A stretch of 38,164 nucleotides of DNA from Microcaldota archaeon (GTDB lineage Archaea > Micrarchaeota > Micrarchaeia > Micrarchaeales > CABMGC01). This document shows positions 15,108 through 23,539 of this stretch, one piece after another. The notes beneath the pieces were generated by a model, which was given only the letters and a program-made list of their open reading frames with translations, was not told the origin of the DNA and ran no database searches. The stretch spans positions 1-38,164 of the forward strand of contig JAGWGX010000006.1 in assembly GCA_028867145.1 (NCBI GenBank). The letters run 5' to 3'. The translations under genes and the position numbers were made by a program. Numbering within the stretch: the first letter of the stretch is position 1; each line of letters begins with the position of its first letter.

Positions 15108-16526
15108 ATGTCTGAAACAATAAAGGAGCAGCTGGTTGAAAGGGATGAGAGCTACAAGGCAAACTATGGATTCCATGACGATTTTGAGTACAAGTTCAAG
15201 ACAAGAAAGGGGCTTGATGAGGAGATAGTAAGAGAAATCTCAACGATGAAAAATGAGCCGGAATGGATGTTAGAAAAAAGATTACAGGCGTATAAAATAT
15301 TCCTTTCAAAGCCAACTCCGACGTGGGGTGCAGATCTTAGCAAGATTGATTACAATGAAATTTATTATTACCTTAAGGCCACCGATAAAAAGGGGAGCAA
15401 ATGGGAAGACGTCCCAGATGAAATAAAAAAGACCTTTGATAAATTAGGAATACCCGAGGCGGAACAGAAGTTTTTTGCAGGAGCGGAAGCACAATACGAT
15501 TCTGAAGTGGTTTACAGTCACATCAGAAAGGATCTTGAGGAACAAGGAGTCATCTTCACAGACACTGACAATGCACTTAGGAAATACCCGGATATTTTTA
15601 AAAAATATTTTGGAACAGTGATACCCCCATCTGACAACAAATTTGCGGCACTTAATACGGCTGTTTGGTCAGGGGGATCTTTTATTTATGTACCAAAGGG
15701 AGTAAAAGTGAAGATGCCTTTGCAAGCATATTTCAGAATAAACTCTGATAAGGCAGGACAATTTGAACGAACTCTTATTATCGCTGATGAAGGAAGTGAG
15801 GTGGTTTATCTCGAAGGCTGCACTGCGCCCATATTTATGGCATCTGCACTTCATTCAGCAATAGTTGAAATTGTGGTTCATAAAAATGCACATGTAAGAT
15901 ATGTAACGATACAAAATTGGTCAAAAAATGTTTATAATTTAGTGACACAGAGAGCTTTCGTTTACGAAAACGGATACATGGAATGGATTGATGCAAATAT
16001 TGGTAGTAAAATTAATATGAAGTACCCGAGCGCATTTCTAAAAGAAAGGGGTGCAAAGGGAGAAATACTTTCTATTGCTGTCGCAGGTAAAGACCAAGTA
16101 CAGGACTCGGGAGGTAAAATTTATCACTTGGCACCAGATACCACATCTAGAATTATTTCAAAATCTGTTTCAAGAGGCAATGGAATTACATCATATCGTG
16201 GTTTATTACATATTGGCGCAAATGCACTACGCGCAAGGTCAACGGTCAGATGCGATGCGCTGCTGCTTGACGAGCACGCAAGGACAAACACTTACCCATA
16301 TATGCAAATCTCAACCGATGACGCGGACATAAGCCACGAGGCAAGCGTCGGAAAGATAGGGGAGGAGCAGCTATTCTACTTAATGTCAAGGGGTCTCACT
16401 GAAGAGGAGGCAATAGCGACCATAGTCCTGGGATTCATCAAGCCGCTTGCGGACGTGCTTCCTTTGGAGTATTCCCTTGAACTAAAGAGGCTGATAAATC
16501 TGGACATGACCAATTCGGTCGGATGA
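15108..16526 (+). CDS. sufB: Fe-S cluster scaffold protein SufB
   Basis: SufB forms the SufBCD scaffold on which new Fe-S clusters are built in the cytoplasm. The 472 residues match the family length. Landmarks include the N-terminal YKYGFxD-like start ([20 protein letters not shown]), [22 protein letters not shown], the [11 protein letters not shown] strand with its conserved Cys, and [22 protein letters not shown]. Codon usage changes inside the gene. From about 15240 to 16245 it is clearly more AT-rich (AAA, GAA, TTA codons), while both ends use the AAG/GAG style of the neighbours, so the centre may have been replaced by recombination. Confidence 0.96.
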   Translation: MSETIKEQLVERDESYKANYGFHDDFEYKFKTRKGLDEEIVREISTMKNEPEWMLEKRLQAYKIFLSKPTPTWGADLSKIDYNEIYYYLKATDKKGSKWEDVPDEIKKTFDKLGIPEAEQKFFAGAEAQYDSEVVYSHIRKDLEEQGVIFTDTDNALRKYPDIFKKYFGTVIPPSDNKFAALNTAVWSGGSFIYVPKGVKVKMPLQAYFRINSDKAGQFERTLIIADEGSEVVYLEGCTAPIFMASALHSAIVEIVVHKNAHVRYVTIQNWSKNVYNLVTQRAFVYENGYMEWIDANIGSKINMKYPSAFLKERGAKGEILSIAVAGKDQVQDSGGKIYHLAPDTTSRIISKSVSRGNGITSYRGLLHIGANALRARSTVRCDALLLDEHARTNTYPYMQISTDDADISHEASVGKIGEEQLFYLMSRGLTEEEAIATIVLGFIKPLADVLPLEYSLELKRLINLDMTNSVG

Positions 16527-16535
16527 GGTTTCAAA

Positions 16536-17825
16536 ATGGAGTACGCAGCATTTGTTTCGCAGGCACTTGAGCAGTTCAAAACATTACCTGAGGAGACCGA
16601 CGAGCTATACAAGAGATACTTTGTCGCAATGCCGCTTGAGGCGATGGGGAAGGCGATAATGGAGCAAAAGCCCGCGCAGATGAGCACCCAAAACCAGATA
16701 AAAGAAGTCATTGAAAGCCTTGAGAGAAAGTTTGAGGCAATTATCTGGAGCAATGGTGAGATGGTTGAATCAAAGAACATTAGGGTGATTAGATCACGGG
16801 AGCTTGGTTCAAATCTGATTGAGGGACTTATGACAAAAAGCTCCGAAGACAAAATTGCAGCTTTCTTGCAAGCGCATTCAAGCAGGACAATAATGATAGA
16901 TGTGCCGAAAGGAGAAACGGCAAGGCTGAATGTTCTCCTAGTAAATACGACTTCGCCGCTTCCGGTGCAGATACTTGTGAGTGTTGAAGAGGGGGCAACG
17001 CTCAACTTGTTTGAGTACTATACCTCAAGCACAAGCGAGCAGTCGCTGCTTGGATCCTTGCATGAGATAAGATCGGGAAAGCATTCAAGTGCAGAGATAA
17101 ATGTTGTGCATAACGAGGATAAGAACACGCTCTCACTTGGATGGTTGAAGGCAGAGGGGGAAGAGAGGTGCAATCTCAAAATCAACTTTGTCTACAATGG
17201 GGGAACCTTTACAAGGTCTAGAAACAAGGTCGATGTGGCGGGCTTTGAGGCAAATACAGAAGTCAATGAACTAATCTTGAGCGCAGGAGATCAAAAGATG
17301 GATATCTCAACAAACATAACCAACACAGCAAAGAACTCGAATGCAGTCCTTGAATCAAAGGCGGTTCTGATGGACAGATCGATTTGCCTCCTCAAGGGAT
17401 ACGCCTCAATAATGAAAAACGCGGCAGGATCAAGGTCTTATGTTAACGAGAGGGGGATAGTGCTCGACAAAACCGCGCACCTTGACTCGATACCGAGCAT
17501 GAGCATCGGGAACAGCGACGTGAAGGCAACCCACTCTTCAGCAACCGCGCCGATGGACGAGGAATCGATTTTCTATCTTATGTCAAGAGGCGCAAGCGAG
17601 ATAGAGGCAAAGAAGATGGTAATCAACGGATTCATCTCGGGGATAATAGGCAAGATAGATGATGTGATAGTAAGGGAGATTGTTGCGAGCATAATCAACG
17701 AGAAGGTAACAACAAAAGGATTTGGAACAGTTCCGAAAGTTACAACGGAGAGCCTCTGGCTTGCAGGAACGGCACAAAAGAGCTCAAGCATATTCAAAGG
17801 TCATTACAAATACAGAGGAGAATAG
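16536..17825 (+). CDS. sufD: Fe-S cluster assembly protein SufD
   Basis: SufD is the paralogous partner of SufB in the SufBC2D complex. The 429-residue protein has a variable helical N-terminus (to about 130) and the beta-helical SufBD core with VSVEEGATLNLFEYY. The C-terminal family block is ATHSSATAPMDEESIFYLMSRG, whose histidine matches the conserved His of SufD. It starts 9 nt after the sufB stop and ends 1 nt before sufC. It is placed as SufD rather than a second SufB because it lacks the SufB RCDALLLD cysteine strand and is shorter. Confidence 0.93.
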   Translation: MEYAAFVSQALEQFKTLPEETDELYKRYFVAMPLEAMGKAIMEQKPAQMSTQNQIKEVIESLERKFEAIIWSNGEMVESKNIRVIRSRELGSNLIEGLMTKSSEDKIAAFLQAHSSRTIMIDVPKGETARLNVLLVNTTSPLPVQILVSVEEGATLNLFEYYTSSTSEQSLLGSLHEIRSGKHSSAEINVVHNEDKNTLSLGWLKAEGEERCNLKINFVYNGGTFTRSRNKVDVAGFEANTEVNELILSAGDQKMDISTNITNTAKNSNAVLESKAVLMDRSICLLKGYASIMKNAAGSRSYVNERGIVLDKTAHLDSIPSMSIGNSDVKATHSSATAPMDEESIFYLMSRGASEIEAKKMVINGFISGIIGKIDDVIVREIVASIINEKVTTKGFGTVPKVTTESLWLAGTAQKSSSIFKGHYKYRGE

Positions 17826-17826
17826 G

Positions 17827-18567
17827 ATGGAACTAGAAATAAAAGAGTTGCATGTAAGCATAGATGAGAAGGAGATAGTCAAGGGGGTTAATCTCAAGGT
17901 CCGCAGCGGGGAATTTCATGTTATAATGGGGCCAAACGGGTCGGGGAAGAGCACGCTTGCAAAGTCGATAATGGGCCACCCAAAGCTTAAGGTAACGCAG
18001 GGGGAAATCCTTGCGGACGGAGAGAGCGTCATTGGAATGTCTGCGGACAAGAGGGCGAAGATGGGAATCTTCCTGCAGTTCCAAAACCCGATCGAGATAG
18101 AGGGAGTGGGGTTTGTGAATTTCCTCCACACAGCAAAGAGATCGGTGGTGCAGGGGGATGTGGACGTGAACCAGTTCATGGGAGAGATAAAGCAGCTCAC
18201 CGAAAAACTCAAGATAACAAACGGAATCGTGGGAAGGTCGCTAAACCAGGGCTTCTCGGGTGGAGAGAAGAAGAAGGCGGAGATACTCCAGCTTGCTGTG
18301 ATGAAGCCAAAGCTTGCGATACTAGACGAGCCTGACTCGGGGCTTGACATTGATGCGATAAAGACGGTCGCAGAGAACATAAACGAGATTGCGGCAAAGC
18401 ACCAGATGTCGATACTGATAATTACCCACTACAGCAGGGTGCTCTCATACATGAAGCCCCAGTTTGTGCACGTGATGGCAAACGGTAGGATAGTGGCGGA
18501 GGGATCGACGGAGCTAATAGAAAAGCTTGAAAAGGACGGATACGAATCTTTCACTAATAAAGGATGA
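17827..18567 (+). CDS. sufC: Fe-S assembly ATPase SufC
   Basis: SufC is the ABC-type ATPase that drives conformational change in the SufBC2D scaffold. In the 246 residues, Walker A is GPNGSGKS (35-42), the Q-loop is FLQFQNP, the signature is FSGGEKKKAEIL (about 139) and Walker B is LAILDEPDSGLD (about 158-169), with the switch histidine in ITHYSR. The SufC-typical QNPIEIEGVGFVNFL segment is present. The ATG at 17827 is 1 nt after the sufD stop. The frame is open further upstream inside sufD, but that extension overlaps sufD and lacks family similarity. Confidence 0.96.
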   Translation: MELEIKELHVSIDEKEIVKGVNLKVRSGEFHVIMGPNGSGKSTLAKSIMGHPKLKVTQGEILADGESVIGMSADKRAKMGIFLQFQNPIEIEGVGFVNFLHTAKRSVVQGDVDVNQFMGEIKQLTEKLKITNGIVGRSLNQGFSGGEKKKAEILQLAVMKPKLAILDEPDSGLDIDAIKTVAENINEIAAKHQMSILIITHYSRVLSYMKPQFVHVMANGRIVAEGSTELIEKLEKDGYESFTNKG

Positions 18568-19814
18568 ACATGGCGGAGATTGATGTTGAAAGGATAAGGA
18601 AGGACTTTCCGATACTTAAGGTCCAGATGAATGGAAAGGAGCTGGCCTATCTTGACAGCGCAGCCACCTCCCAAAAGCCAAGGCAGGTAATCTCCAAGAT
18701 AGGCAAATTCTACAAAACCTACAACGCGAACATACACCGAGGTCTTTACAAAATTTCTGAGGAGGCGACAGAAGAGTACATCAAGTCGAAGGATGTGTGC
18801 GCAAAGTTCATTCATGCCGGCAAGAGCAATCAGATAATTTACGTAAAGAACACCACAGAGGCAATAAACCTTGTCGCGCTTAGCTGGGGCGATGCGAATA
18901 TCGGAGAAGGGGATAGAATTCTGATAAGCAAAATGGAGCACCACAGCAACATCGTGCCATGGCAGATGCTCGCAAAGCGCAAAAAGGCGGTTCTGGACTA
19001 CATAGAGATAACAGAAGGGATGCAGCTGGACATTTTGGACTACAAAAAGAAGCTTGAGAGGAAGCCAAAGCTGGTCGCGCTAACCCATGCATCAAACGTG
19101 CTTGGCACAATTAACGACGCAAAGAATCTCACTAGACTTGCGCACGAGGCGGAAGCGCTGGTTCTAATTGATGGGGCTCAGTCAACACCGCACATCCCAA
19201 TAAATCTCAGGGAGATAGACTGCGATTTCTTCGCATTCTCCTCCCACAAGATGCTCGGGCCATCCGGAATCGGGGTGCTTTATGCAAAGGAGGAGATGCT
19301 TGAGGCGATGAATCCGCTCTTTGGCGGAGGGGACATGATAAGGAGCGTGGATCTGCAGGAGAGCACCTGGAACGATCTGCCCTGGAAATTTGAGGCGGGA
19401 ACCCAGAACATTGAGGGTGCGATAGGGTTTGGCGCGGCAGTAAAGTACCTAAAAAAACTAGGAATGGAAAGCGTCCACAGCCATGAGAAGAAGCTTACAA
19501 AATACGCCCTGAAGAGGGTTGGCGAAATGGGGTATGTGAAGGTTTATGGACCGGGAATAGAGCACATTGACCAAAGGCTCGGCGTGATCTCATTTGCAAT
19601 AAAAGGAGTTCACCCGCACGATGCGGCCGCAGTGTTTGACAGCGAGGGGATAGCGATAAGGAGCGGCCATCACTGCGCCATGCCGCTCATGCGGGGAGTG
19701 CTTGGCGAGCCGGCGCTTTGCAGGATGAGCTTTTACATCTACAACAAGGAGGAGGAGATAGACAGGGCGATTGTGGCGATAGAAAAGGCAAGGAAGATGT
19801 TTTCAAGGGGATGA
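18564..19814 (+). CDS. sufS: Cysteine desulfurase SufS (PLP-dependent)
   Basis: SufS strips sulfur from cysteine as an enzyme-bound persulfide for Fe-S assembly. The 416-residue class V aminotransferase fold shows LAYLDSAATSQKP at 28-39, the EHHSNIVPWQ block, the DGAQSTPH cofactor region, PLP-binding lysine K229 in SSHKMLGPSG, and catalytic C371 in IRSGHHCAMPLM. This is the group II (SufS) layout. The ATG overlaps the sufC stop by 4 nt, indicating translational coupling; a second ATG six bases later (MAEID) is also possible. No SufU, SufE or SufA gene follows in the window. Confidence 0.96.
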   Translation: MNMAEIDVERIRKDFPILKVQMNGKELAYLDSAATSQKPRQVISKIGKFYKTYNANIHRGLYKISEEATEEYIKSKDVCAKFIHAGKSNQIIYVKNTTEAINLVALSWGDANIGEGDRILISKMEHHSNIVPWQMLAKRKKAVLDYIEITEGMQLDILDYKKKLERKPKLVALTHASNVLGTINDAKNLTRLAHEAEALVLIDGAQSTPHIPINLREIDCDFFAFSSHKMLGPSGIGVLYAKEEMLEAMNPLFGGGDMIRSVDLQESTWNDLPWKFEAGTQNIEGAIGFGAAVKYLKKLGMESVHSHEKKLTKYALKRVGEMGYVKVYGPGIEHIDQRLGVISFAIKGVHPHDAAAVFDSEGIAIRSGHHCAMPLMRGVLGEPALCRMSFYIYNKEEEIDRAIVAIEKARKMFSRG

Positions 19815-20290
19815 TTGTGGCGCTAGGTGCAATCAGGAGAGAAGGCGATAAGCTCCAGCTAAAGCAGGTGATGCATGAGCTCAAGTTTGACAGAAGGCAG
19901 AGGAACTGGGTATACGCATTATCCTCCGAGAGGTTTGAAAATGCAAGAATGCTTGAGATGCTAGAGATATCAAGGGGTATTTACAGGGAGGTGAAGGGTG
20001 AGAGTGAGGAAAGCAGGGTAAAAGTGGTAAATGAGCTAATAGAGGATTACAATAGTAGGTACTTCTTGAATGGAGCCTCAGACGGAAAGGAACAAAGTAG
20101 CATAGCCGTCAAAATAAACTCGGATCTCGCAGAGGCATACCTAACTCCAGAAGAAAGATTCACTGTCATCAAGATGCTCACGGATATCGTGATGAACGAC
20201 ATTCAGACCATTGAGGGTTTCAAGATTGAGAGAAAGGGGAGCACCAGAGATGATCCAGGATTCATCATGAAAAGAGAGATTAGGAAATAG
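19811..20290 (+). CDS. Unknown protein at the end of the suf operon, 159 aa
   Basis: I do not recognise this family. The ATG at 19811 overlaps the sufS stop by 4 nt (ATGA), the same coupling as sufC-sufS, so it belongs to the operon. The protein is soluble and charged. Residues 1-65 look helical (LQLKQVMHELKFDRRQRNWVYALSS...). Residues 100-159 contain the LTPEERFTVIKMLTDIVMNDIQTIEGFKI helix. It contains no cysteine, which argues against a U-type scaffold or sulfur carrier. Its 3' end overlaps the convergent DUF488 gene by 11 bp. Its position suggests an accessory role in Fe-S assembly (inference). Confidence 0.75.
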   Translation: MIVALGAIRREGDKLQLKQVMHELKFDRRQRNWVYALSSERFENARMLEMLEISRGIYREVKGESEESRVKVVNELIEDYNSRYFLNGASDGKEQSSIAVKINSDLAEAYLTPEERFTVIKMLTDIVMNDIQTIEGFKIERKGSTRDDPGFIMKREIRK

Positions 20291-20630
20291 CAGTTCTCAC
20301 AAACTCCGCAAGCGCGACAGCGTTGTTGTGCTCCACATCCTTTGCTGCGAATACAAATGTGACATCCGATTCCTTGAGGGTCTTGAGCAGCTCCAAAAAG
20401 GGCTTCGTGCCTACAATCTCTTTTTTGTACCTTTCCTTGAACTCCTCCCACCTCTCGGGCTCGTGAGAGAACCACTTCCTAAGCTCATCGCTTGGCGCGA
20501 TCTCCTTTAGCCATACATCGATGTTCGAGGTGCTCTTCTTCACGCCCCTTGGCCAGAGCCGATCGACCAGCATTCGCTGCCCGTCCGTTACCTCGGGCTT
20601 GTCATATATCCGCTTTATTCCGATGAGCAT
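20280..20630 (-). CDS. DUF488 family protein (YeaO-like)
   Basis: The 116-residue protein matches DUF488 along its length: the IGIKRIYDKPEVTDGQRMLVDRLWPRG start, WLKEIAPSDELRKWFSHEPERWEEFKERY in the middle, and VTFVFAAKDVEHNNAVALAEF at the end. The family is small and cytoplasmic with no settled biochemical function. An in-frame GTG at 20639 would add three residues; the TATA box GTATTTAAAC (20661-20670) puts transcription near 20638, so either start is possible. It converges on the last suf-operon gene with an 11-bp overlap. Confidence 0.85.
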   Translation of the reverse strand: MLIGIKRIYDKPEVTDGQRMLVDRLWPRGVKKSTSNIDVWLKEIAPSDELRKWFSHEPERWEEFKERYKKEIVGTKPFLELLKTLKESDVTFVFAAKDVEHNNAVALAEFVRTAIS

Positions 20631-20690
20631 CACTGGCACCGAGTAAGAATTGCTCTTTTGGTTTAAATACCTTGCTGAAAATAGCCTACG

Positions 20691-23456
20691 TTAAGAGGGG
20701 AAGACGTAAACTGCGGCCGCAACCTGGGGGGCCGCACCGTTGTGGCAGGTGTTGACAGTTATTGTGTAGTGCCCAGGCTGCTGTGCGCTGCAAACCGCAA
20801 GATAGGAACCCGAGTAGTCGCCTGCGCTAGTTACAATTGAGCACCCTGATGGAAGATAGATGTTGTCTAGCCAGAAGTACCCTACCCCCATCGCAGTTAT
20901 GACAAATGCGCCAGGAGTAACAACATTATAGCTAAATGAAAAAGCTGGGCAAGTTCCTATTGGACCGCTTACCGCACCGGATGCAAGGAACTTTGTAAAT
21001 CCAGAGCTTGGGGTGAATCCTATTCCCGCAGTGCCTCCGGTGGTGCCAGAACCCCAGAATCCGTATGAACACAGATTGCTTGAGGAAAATCCAACCGCTC
21101 CAGAGGAATATGCAATTCCATTGGTCCATGGATTGACATTTCCTCCATTCTGGTTCATGCTACCTGCACAGATTGTATCTGCACCGGAGGAAACAGAACA
21201 GCGCAGAGAGCTGCCTTCAGGGGGGGTGTCTGAAGAGGCGCAAGTATAGTAGGGTATTGTCGAAGTTGAAGTAGTGGAGGTTGTAGTTGAGGTGGTGGAT
21301 GTTGTTGAGGTGGAAGTGGTTGTGGACTGAAGCCCATTTAGGCTGATTATAACAATTCCCGATCCGCCGTTTCCGCCTCCATTATCTGCAGCCCCTCCGC
21401 CCCCGCCGCCTCCGGTGTTTGGAGTCGCCGAGGAACCAGGGCCATATCCGCCTCCGTTTCCGCCACCGCCAATCCCGCCCTGCCCGATTACTTCACATCC
21501 GCAGCCTCCACTTTCACCACCTCCACCGCCGCCAGCATAATAAGTGAGAGTTCCGGAAATACTGCTTGGAAGGCCTGCACCACCAGGGCCGCCATAGTGC
21601 ACAGGACCATAGTAACCTAAGCCACCTACTGCTCCAGCCCCTCCGCCCCCGCCACCAGTTCTCAGATCCCCACTTGCTCCACCGCCATTTCCCTGCCCTG
21701 CGGTTCCTGCGCATGCGCCATCCCAATTTGAAGCGCCACCTCCCGAACCGCCTGACGAGCAAACAGCTCCAGGGCCTCCGCTTCCGCCACCTCCGCCTAG
21801 AGCAACTAGAGTACCAAATGAGCTGCTTGATCCAGACATGCCGGCTGAAGGGTTGGGCTCTCCTGCACCCCCTGCGCCCACCGTAACTGAATAGGTATTA
21901 GGATTTATCGTGAACGCCCCAGCATAGACGAATCCGCCTGCACCTCCCCCTCCGGCTGCGGATGTGCCGCCGCCTCCTCCTCCTCCGCCCACTACGAGCA
22001 CTGAAGCGCTGCAGCTAGAGCCGGAATAGGTGAAGGTCCCGCTCGAAGTAAAGGTGTGTATCTCATTTCCGCTCGAATAAGTAACTGTACCGCCTGTCGC
22101 AGAGCCCCCAAAAGTGCCAGAACAAAGCACTGTGGTTGTGGTCGAAGTTGTGGAGGTGCTTGTGGTTGATGAGCTAGTTGAGGTGAACGAGCCAGTCTCA
22201 GTTATCGGATTGTTTAGTGTGATCAAAGGTGCAGTGTTTGATCCGGTGTAGCTGCCAGACCCGCTCCCTGTCCATCCGTTGAACGCGTATCCTGCTGATG
22301 GCGTCTCTCCAAGGGTTGCACTGTTGCCTGAGTTGTACCATCCGCTTGGAGGAGTCACACTCCCTCCGATTCCTGGAGAGGCGGAGGTTGTAAGATAGTA
22401 CTGGGTTAGGTAATTGCCACTGAGCGTGCAGTTTGCGACTCCGGAGAGTGTTCCGGACTGGGTCGTTGCACCGCAGCCAGAGACTGAGTTAAACAGGTAC
22501 TGTACTCCTGCGGCACCTGCAATGGTCGTCTGGAAGGAGTAAGAATGGGAAGTGCCCTGACCATAGCAGAGCTGCCTTGGGAAAGAGGAGTATCCTACCC
22601 CATCAACTGTAAGTGCGTTGGAGGTTGAGCCGAAAAGGCCGGGAACTGAAATTGTAAAGCACACGGGAGGGGTGAAAGCGATTATCGCATTTGCAACTGT
22701 GTTTGCAAACGAGGCGGTTACAAACACATTTCCGGACATGGAGCTTGAAATGTAGGAGGCCGCATTTCCAGATCCATCGGTCGTTATTACAAGAGGCGCA
22801 ACTGGCGCACTAATTGAGTTTGAGGTGAAGTTGACCGTCGCGCCTGATAAAGGAGTACCAAGCAGCCTCACGGTTGCGGTCAGTTTGTCAAGGGAAGATG
22901 AGAGCGCGACCTGCGATGTGTTTTGAGGGGTAAGTGTAATTGTTATTGTCGTCGGAGAAAGAAGAGGTGAGGAATGGGTGTTGAAAGAGCCAAGGTAGCT
23001 CTGCCTTGCATTATTTTGGCACTGCACAACGCTTCCGCCCGGGCAGGGCGTGTAGCTGAATATGAAGCGCCCCGAGGCAAGAGCGCCCTGCGAGAGCGCA
23101 GGTGTTATCGTGGTGTTGCATATGACTGCCCCTCCGGGAAGTATGAAGTTTGGCACGCATGCTCCCTGGATCGGAGCAGTCCCGCTTAGATTAAGAATTA
23201 TCTTTGGGTTGATTATGGGATAAGGATTTGAGTTTGTTAGAAGCATTGCCATCTTCGAAAGTGTCGCAGATGAGCCAAGGATTAAGTCCTGGCAGTAGAC
23301 TCCGGAAGTGAAGGTGCAGCTTGATGGGGCAATTGCCGATGGGGCAAAAATAAAGAGGTACAGGGACGCGACCACAATTACGGCAATCAAGAATGCCCAG
23401 CCGTAGGTTAGAAGGTACTCTGTTGCAGACTGTAACCTGAACTTAATTCCTACCAT
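20691..23456 (-). CDS. Pilin-like modular surface protein A2 (A-chassis, glycine-rich type 2 plus C-terminal domain)
   Basis: The class III signal peptide (Q9SATEYLLTYGWAFLI, helix to about 37) and the same chassis as A1 run to residue 423: Cys beta domain, Ig-like domain (about 168-262), Cys-rich domain, B-repeat (351-423). A Thr/Ser linker (424-442) leads to glycine-rich type 2 (443-710), which starts with IHTFTSSGTFTYSG and VLVVGGGGGG. This resembles glycine-rich phage tail-tip domains. A second linker (711-733) leads to an unrecognised Cys-containing beta domain (734-921). The ATG at 23456 is 26 bp from a TATA box, so the transcript is leaderless. It diverges from hel308 and appears monocistronic. 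Confidence 0.85.
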   Translation of the reverse strand: MVGIKFRLQSATEYLLTYGWAFLIAVIVVASLYLFIFAPSAIAPSSCTFTSGVYCQDLILGSSATLSKMAMLLTNSNPYPIINPKIILNLSGTAPIQGACVPNFILPGGAVICNTTITPALSQGALASGRFIFSYTPCPGGSVVQCQNNARQSYLGSFNTHSSPLLSPTTITITLTPQNTSQVALSSSLDKLTATVRLLGTPLSGATVNFTSNSISAPVAPLVITTDGSGNAASYISSSMSGNVFVTASFANTVANAIIAFTPPVCFTISVPGLFGSTSNALTVDGVGYSSFPRQLCYGQGTSHSYSFQTTIAGAAGVQYLFNSVSGCGATTQSGTLSGVANCTLSGNYLTQYYLTTSASPGIGGSVTPPSGWYNSGNSATLGETPSAGYAFNGWTGSGSGSYTGSNTAPLITLNNPITETGSFTSTSSSTTSTSTTSTTTTVLCSGTFGGSATGGTVTYSSGNEIHTFTSSGTFTYSGSSCSASVLVVGGGGGGGGTSAAGGGGAGGFVYAGAFTINPNTYSVTVGAGGAGEPNPSAGMSGSSSSFGTLVALGGGGGSGGPGAVCSSGGSGGGASNWDGACAGTAGQGNGGGASGDLRTGGGGGGAGAVGGLGYYGPVHYGGPGGAGLPSSISGTLTYYAGGGGGGESGGCGCEVIGQGGIGGGGNGGGYGPGSSATPNTGGGGGGGAADNGGGNGGSGIVIISLNGLQSTTTSTSTTSTTSTTTSTTSTSTIPYYTCASSDTPPEGSSLRCSVSSGADTICAGSMNQNGGNVNPWTNGIAYSSGAVGFSSSNLCSYGFWGSGTTGGTAGIGFTPSSGFTKFLASGAVSGPIGTCPAFSFSYNVVTPGAFVITAMGVGYFWLDNIYLPSGCSIVTSAGDYSGSYLAVCSAQQPGHYTITVNTCHNGAAPQVAAAVYVFPS
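21258..21326 (-). repeat. Second Thr/Ser linker repeat of surface protein A2
   Basis: This stretch encodes 23 residues of STTTSTSTT-type repeats between the glycine-rich module and the last domain. It shows that linkers separate modules from each other as well as from the chassis. Confidence 0.85.
22131..22187 (-). repeat. First Thr/Ser linker repeat of surface protein A2
   Basis: This stretch encodes 19 residues of Ser/Thr repeat directly after the B-repeat. It is much shorter than the 58-residue linker of A1, so linker length varies between paralogs while chassis length does not. Confidence 0.85.
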
Positions 23457-23477
23457 GAGGAACCTTTTCCATAAAAG

Positions 23478-23520
23478 CTTAAATCACTTTTCTTAAGCCC
23501 CAACTGAAAAACTAAATATG
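23478..23520. promoter_or_regulatory. Divergent promoters of surface protein A2 and hel308
   Basis: The minus strand carries GATTTAAGC (23478-23486), centred 26 bp before the A2 ATG. The plus strand carries ACTAAATATG (23511-23520), centred about 25 bp before the hel308 ATG at 23540. Both transcripts would be leaderless. Confidence 0.5.
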
Positions 23521-23539
23521 TAGGACGCTTAATAGCGCT

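Noticed and set aside
17722-17826. Longer sufC reading starting inside sufD
   Set aside because: It overlaps sufD by about 100 bp and adds residues without similarity to SufC. The ATG at 17827 directly follows the sufD stop.
21566-21886. Plus-strand His/Leu-rich frame within A2
   Set aside because: This is a shadow frame of the glycine-rich module; no promoter, ribosome-binding site or recognisable domain.
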